A stretch of 6,205 nt of DNA from Pseudomonadota bacterium. GTDB lineage: Bacteria > Myxococcota > Polyangia > GCA-2747355 > JACKDQ01. Positions 1 through 6,205 of this stretch are shown here, piece by piece. How positions within the stretch are numbered: position 1 is the first letter of the stretch; the number at the start of each line of letters is the position of its first letter. A program made the position numbers and the translations under genes. Below the pieces are notes generated by a model that made no database searches, was not told the origin of the DNA, and saw nothing but the letters and a program-made list of their open reading frames with translations. The stretch spans positions 1-6,205 of the forward strand of contig JAUVBO010000194.1 in assembly GCA_030591195.1 (NCBI GenBank), written 5' to 3'.

Positions 1-722
1 CCGCCGCTGGACAGGTCGAGCCCGGTGAGCGTGGCCTCGACTCGGTAGCGATCGTCGAAGGTAGCGCTGTAGGAGGCGACGTCGGTGAGGGCTGACTCGA
101 TGATTGCTGGCAGCTCATTGGCGGCGAAGTCGGAGAGGAACTTGCGCCCCGCTTCGACGATCCGGCCCTTCAGCAGGCTGACGGCGAGGTTGAGCACGGC
201 GCCGGCCAGGCCGCAGCCGTTAACCTTGATCGCGGTCCGGCTCTTGGCGATGTCGATCGTCACCTTCGGGTCGGTCAGCCGCACCACGCCGTCCACTACC
301 TGGGGGGTGAACGAGGCGTTGATCCGCGCCGCGTCACTGCTCAGGTGGAGGTTGCAGCTGACCCCGAACACGCCGCAGACGGAGGCCTTGGTCGCGGCCA
401 CGGCGCCGAGGTCGGCCGTGATGTCGACCTGGATCTGTCCTCCCTGGTTGACGATCGACGACTCGAGCCAGTCGACCTTGATCTGGGTCGACGCGATCTT
501 GAGCTTCGACTTGGCGACGAGGCAGCTCGATATTTCCTTTTCGATCGGGGCGAGGGTGAACTCGTGCGGGGCGATCGTCGGAACGGCCCTGCCAAGGGCC
601 TGGAGCCCGTCAGCCGTCAATCGGGCGGCCACGTCGGGGGCGCCGAGGGCGTTGGTTGGCGCGGAGATGGTCAACAGGGCGAACAGGACAGTCAGGGTGG
701 TGCGTGCAGAGGCAGGGATCAT
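1..722 (-). CDS. Putative secreted BPI/LBP-like (TULIP-fold) lipid-binding protein, 3' end outside window
   Basis: The visible N-terminal 240 residues begin with a probable Sec signal peptide: a short n-region with R7, a hydrophobic stretch at about residues 9-20 (LTVLFALLTIS), and likely cleavage near ALGA28. The mature part alternates short beta-like segments and amphipathic helices. It opens with a segment (VAARLTADGLQAL) that resembles the start of BPI/LBP N-terminal domains, and later has a Cys-containing turn and a helix rich in small and hydrophobic residues (NGCGLAGAVLNLAV, about 168-181), as I recall from uncharacterised myxobacterial BPI-like proteins. Cysteines at 67, 116, 123 and 170 could form disulfides after export. 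The family binds lipids or lipopolysaccharide in a hydrophobic groove; that role here is inferred from pattern memory, not an alignment. The ATG at 722 is preferred because it gives a compact signal peptide. An in-frame ATG at 764 would add 14 residues, and neither start has a strong Shine-Dalgarno sequence. The C-terminal domain lies beyond the edge. Confidence 0.6.
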   Translation of the reverse strand, partial: MIPASARTTLTVLFALLTISAPTNALGAPDVAARLTADGLQALGRAVPTIAPHEFTLAPIEKEISSCLVAKSKLKIASTQIKVDWLESSIVNQGGQIQVDITADLGAVAATKASVCGVFGVSCNLHLSSDAARINASFTPQVVDGVVRLTDPKVTIDIAKSRTAIKVNGCGLAGAVLNLAVSLLKGRIVEAGRKFLSDFAANELPAIIESALTDVASYSATFDDRYRVEATLTGLDLSSG

Positions 723-899
723 GTCCCGTTTAACTGCAAGAGCCGGACCAGGCAAACGCGCCATGTATCGTCGGAATTGCGGGCAGTTGGCGCCGTCGCC
801 GCCATCGGGATGGAGCCCCGAGCCCCATGCTGGACGCACGTGGGAAGATTGGTGTTTTATTACGAGCAGTTGGGGTGGAGACGGTTGACCCGAGACTGG

Positions 900-1106
900 C
901 TACTCGCTCTTGGCCGGCTTCTTGCGATCCTTGAACCGTGGGTGGTCGTGCCGGTACCAGCAGATGTCGCAGCACCCACCGAGGTCGCAGAGGCCGAGGG
1001 GCCTGAGGCAGGTGCTGTCGTCGCCCTCTTCTCGCAGGTCGTCGACCTTCACGTAGCGAGGCGCACCCCCAGGTTGGTCTGCTTCGGGTCGCTCTGCTTC
1101 GCTCAT
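900..1106 (-). CDS. Small Cys-rich protein of unknown function, coupled to the VWA/MopE gene
   Basis: This 68-residue protein is not one I recognise. The N-terminus is acidic and Pro/Gly-rich, and is followed by YVKVDDLREEGDD (18-30). A cysteine cluster then has the pattern C33-x6-C40-x4-C45-C46-x2-C49, followed by WYRHDH (50-55), and the tail is strongly basic (K/R at 57-66). There is no signal peptide or membrane segment, so a cytoplasmic location is likely. Five Cys and two His in about 23 residues suggest a zinc or iron-sulfur site, but no family is assigned. It is judged real because its ATG lies 11 nt after the VWA/MopE stop codon, and a clear Shine-Dalgarno sequence (GAGAGGG, 1119-1113) overlaps that stop with 6-nt spacing. 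The composition is protein-like, unlike the Arg- or Val-rich frames opposite neighbouring genes. It is probably co-transcribed with, and translationally coupled to, the upstream gene. Confidence 0.72.
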   Translation of the reverse strand: MSEAERPEADQPGGAPRYVKVDDLREEGDDSTCLRPLGLCDLGGCCDICWYRHDHPRFKDRKKPAKSE

Positions 1107-1112
1107 CGCGAG

Positions 1113-1117
1113 CCCTC

Positions 1118-1119
<2 letters not shown>
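1113..1119 (-). promoter_or_regulatory. Shine-Dalgarno sequence of the 68-residue Cys-rich gene
   Basis: GAGAGGG on the minus strand overlaps the TGA of the VWA/MopE gene and stands 6 nt before the ATG at 1106. Overlap of stop codon and ribosome binding site is the usual layout for translational coupling and supports the small gene being genuine. Confidence 0.7.
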
Positions 1120-3226
<2,107 letters not shown>

Positions 3227-3240
3227 GGAGCTTCTCTCCG
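3227..3240 (-). promoter_or_regulatory. Shine-Dalgarno region fixing the VWA/MopE start
   Basis: GGAGAG (3239-3234) stands 7 nt before the ATG at 3226. It decides between this start and two in-frame alternatives: an upstream one at 3445 with no export signal, and an internal Met ten codons on (M10). Confidence 0.7.
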
Positions 3241-3279
3241 CCGGTGCCCGGCGACTTTGCCGGATTTCCAAGCGTTTGC

Positions 3280-3295
3280 TGCAATCCCCGCGCCA
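3280..3295 (-). promoter_or_regulatory. Sigma-54 (RpoN) promoter for the VWA/MopE operon
   Basis: The minus strand reads TGGCGCGGGGATTGCA. Against the sigma-54 consensus TGGCACGNNNNTTGCW it matches 11 of 12 specified bases with exact -24/-12 spacing; the only change is A to G at the fifth position. Transcription would start near 3268, leaving a leader of about 42 nt that contains the ribosome binding site. Position and spacing fit well, but no experiment supports it and a chance match in GC-rich DNA cannot be excluded. If real, expression needs an ATP-dependent enhancer-binding protein. Confidence 0.6.
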
Positions 3296-3388
3296 GAAAC
3301 TGAGTGCCGGGGCGCCCATAACAAATGGTGGGAATCTTGGGGTCAATGTCGCGTGTCCTCGGGACGCTGGGGTCAGCCGTTGCCCCTC

Positions 3389-3412
3389 GGCTGGCGACTG
3401 TAGTTGCCAGCC
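3389..3412. promoter_or_regulatory. 24-bp palindrome, possible enhancer-binding-protein site
   Basis: GGCTGGC and GCCAGCC form perfect 7-bp arms around a centre that is itself nearly palindromic (ACT and AGT), so 20 of 24 bases are symmetric. It is centred about 130 bp upstream of the start predicted for the sigma-54 promoter, within the range usual for upstream activator sites. An alternative pairing, CAGCCG (3374-3379) with CGGCTG (3388-3393), overlaps one arm. The activator is unknown. Confidence 0.4.
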
Positions 3413-3444
3413 TTGATGGGCCCCAAACCAACGCTCGTGCTGCA

Positions 3445-3450
3445 AGTATA
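3445..3450 (-). promoter_or_regulatory. Possible -10 element (TATACT), weak candidate
   Basis: TATACT sits in a locally AT-rich stretch about 70 bp after the OmpA stop. It is a good -10 hexamer, but no convincing -35 lies at 16-18 bp; the nearest TTGAAA is 26 bp away. It would give a leader of about 210 nt to the VWA/MopE gene. It may be a second, housekeeping promoter or chance. Confidence 0.2.
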
Positions 3451-3506
3451 CAAATTTGCGCGAAACTTTGCGATCGTTTCAACCAGGCTTCAGCGTCCGA
3501 AAAGCG

Positions 3507-3516
3507 CCCCCCCCCC
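3507..3516. repeat. Ten-base homopolymer tract (C on plus, G on minus)
   Basis: The tract lies 4 bp after the OmpA stop codon and is the only long homopolymer in the window. It is followed on the minus strand by CGCTTTT, which might help end transcription, but no clear stem precedes the T run, so a terminator is not called. Length change here would not alter the OmpA reading frame. Confidence 0.9.
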
Positions 3517-3520
3517 GCGG

Positions 3521-5362
<1,842 letters not shown>

Positions 5363-5368
5363 CGAATA

Positions 5369-5374
5369 CCCCTC
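5369..5374 (-). promoter_or_regulatory. Shine-Dalgarno sequence fixing the OmpA-family start
   Basis: GAGGGG on the minus strand, 6 nt before the ATG at 5362. It favours this start over the in-frame GTG at 5404. Confidence 0.65.
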
Positions 5375-5515
5375 GACCGAGACACCGCGGAAACCCTCGG
5401 GCACCGCGTGCGATGCGCCTCGACTTTGTCAAGGGCCCAATGGGAGCGTCCCATCAGACCATAACGATCTAAAACACTTGGGGGACTTTTGCGCAACCTT
5501 TGTGCAATCCGCCAT

Positions 5516-5521
5516 AAGGTG
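5516..5521 (+). promoter_or_regulatory. Candidate Shine-Dalgarno sequence for the plus-strand membrane gene
   Basis: AAGGTG stands 6 nt before GTG at 5528. It is the best ribosome site among the possible starts of this gene and partly overlaps the second GTGCAAT repeat. Confidence 0.4.
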
Positions 5522-5527
5522 CAATAA

Positions 5528-6205
5528 GTGGGACCCGACCATCGTCAGTGTCCGCTGCGGTTTGACTTGAAACGACTGACTCCGGAAATTGTGCCCTTGC
5601 TTGCCATCGGCGCCGTGTCGCTGGTCTGGCAGGTGGCCTCGGTTCGCGCGGTGCTGGCGGGCCTCTACGGCAACGAGCTGACCATCGGGCTGGTGCTCGG
5701 CACCTGGTTGGTCTTGGTCGGGCTGTCCACCGCGGCGGCGGCGTGGCTCGCGCCGGCGGACCCGAAGCCGGTGCTGGCCGCGGTGCTCTTTCTGCTGCCG
5801 GTGGCGATGGTCGTCAGCCTGCTGGCGCAGTTGTTGACCCTGCCCGCCTACGGCGCGATGGATCACGTCACCGGACCCGGCCGGGCAGCGCTGGCGGCGC
5901 TGCTCTGCCTCGCGCCCTCGTGCGTCCTGCTGGGAGGGGCCTTCGGCCTGGTCTCGTTGATAGTTCCTGACGGGTTCTCGCCGAGCCGCTGGGCGGCCCG
6001 GATCTTCGTTGTCGAGAGCATCGGCACCACCGTGGCGGGGGTGGTCTTCCACGCCGTCCTGGCCGACCTCGTGCTGGGCGCGGTGGGGCTGATCGCGGGC
6101 CTGCTGGCCTGGCTCGCGGGCCTGTCGTTGCTCCTCGGGCGTGAGGGCCATCGCCTGCGGCTGCTGCCCTTCGCCAGCGCCGGGCTGCTCGCCGCGGTCT
6201 ACCTC
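5528..6205 (+). CDS. Multi-spanning membrane protein, N-terminal part of a spermidine-synthase-like protein, 3' end outside window
   Basis: The frame is open from 5528 to the edge (226 residues) and very hydrophobic. Likely membrane segments are at about 22-40, 51-75, 80-105, 118-146, 160-200 and 208-226. Two stretches match the pattern I know from fused transmembrane/spermidine-synthase-like proteins: SLVWQVASVRAVLAGLYGNE (31-50), where family members usually read LVYEVxWxR, and ARIFVVESIGTTVAGVVFH (157-175), in place of the common YxxNTxGxxxGxxxxG. The aminopropyltransferase-like domain would lie beyond the edge, so enzymatic activity cannot be judged. Many such proteins are annotated as spermidine synthases without proof. 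The GTG at 5528 follows AAGGTG; TTG at 5567 (KRLTPEI after it) would give a shorter N-terminus closer to the first helix and remains possible. A generic polytopic membrane protein is the alternative. Confidence 0.6.
   Translation, partial: MGPDHRQCPLRFDLKRLTPEIVPLLAIGAVSLVWQVASVRAVLAGLYGNELTIGLVLGTWLVLVGLSTAAAAWLAPADPKPVLAAVLFLLPVAMVVSLLAQLLTLPAYGAMDHVTGPGRAALAALLCLAPSCVLLGGAFGLVSLIVPDGFSPSRWAARIFVVESIGTTVAGVVFHAVLADLVLGAVGLIAGLLAWLAGLSLLLGREGHRLRLLPFASAGLLAAVYL

Larger units (their letters stand above)
5363..5527. promoter_or_regulatory. Divergent promoter region between the OmpA-family and spermidine-synthase-like genes
   Basis: This 165-bp region must contain starts of transcription in both directions. 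It holds a perfect inverted repeat, ATGGGA-gcg-TCCCAT (5440-5454); an imperfect one, TTGCGCA-accct-like spacer-TGTGCAA (5489-5507); and a direct repeat of GTGCAAT (5502-5508 and 5519-5525, 17 bp apart). On the minus strand, TTGCAC-N5-TTGC (5507-5492) resembles a sigma-54 promoter but lacks one of the two -24 guanines. TTGACA (5432-5427) is a perfect -35 hexamer with no recognisable -10. No single promoter can be assigned with confidence. Confidence 0.45.

Noticed and set aside
735..750. Sigma-54-like TGGTCCGGCTCTTGCA upstream of the BPI-like gene
   Set aside because: Spacing is right, but it would start transcription about 2 nt before the ATG and two -24 bases deviate; probably chance unless the true start differs.
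802..813. CCATC-GG-GATGG short palindrome between the Cys-rich and BPI-like genes
   Set aside because: Only 5-bp arms in a GC-rich stretch, with no T-run for a terminator and no repeat partner.
3227..3445. 73-residue N-terminal extension of the VWA/MopE gene
   Set aside because: The extension has no export signal, lacks a ribosome site and would contain the sigma-54 promoter; the ATG at 3226 has a good Shine-Dalgarno sequence and starts a signal peptide.
5429..6151. Minus-strand open frame of 240 codons at the right end
   Set aside because: Its Gln/Arg/Pro/His-rich product is typical of the reverse frame of a Leu/Ala-rich membrane gene, and it would cover the whole divergent promoter region.

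Overview
The window looks like chromosomal DNA of a high-GC Myxococcota (former Deltaproteobacteria) bacterium. This rests on three things seen in the sequence: a cell-surface protein with seven MopE-type CDGxDNDCxGxxDE repeats, a MYXO-CTERM-like C-terminus (Cys, hydrophobic helix, RRRR), and an OmpA protein with thrombospondin type 3 repeats. I see no mobile element, tRNA, rRNA or CRISPR array.

Layout. Four genes lie on the minus strand and one on the plus strand. From the right edge leftward: a partial plus-strand membrane protein related to the transmembrane part of spermidine-synthase-like proteins (5528 to the edge); a divergent promoter region (5363-5527) with several short inverted and direct repeats; an OmpA-family outer membrane protein (5362-3521, minus); an intergenic region (3227-3520) with a poly-G tract, a 24-bp palindrome and a strong sigma-54 promoter match; a large VWA/MopE-repeat surface protein (3226-1118, minus); an 11-nt gap with a good Shine-Dalgarno sequence; a 68-residue Cys-rich protein of unknown function (1106-900, minus); a 177-bp gap with no clear signal; and a signal-peptide protein resembling bacterial BPI/LBP (TULIP-fold) lipid-binding proteins, which runs off the left edge (722-1, minus).

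How the genes may fit together. The three larger minus-strand products are predicted envelope or exported proteins, and two of them are built from acidic divalent-metal-binding repeats. The OmpA protein should tie the outer membrane to peptidoglycan. The VWA/MopE protein should be displayed on the surface and has an intact MIDAS metal site suited to adhesion. The 68-residue gene is probably co-transcribed and translationally coupled with the VWA gene. The sigma-54 signal suggests that this pair is switched on under specific conditions by an enhancer-binding protein not encoded here. Links to the BPI-like gene and the spermidine-synthase-like gene are positional only.
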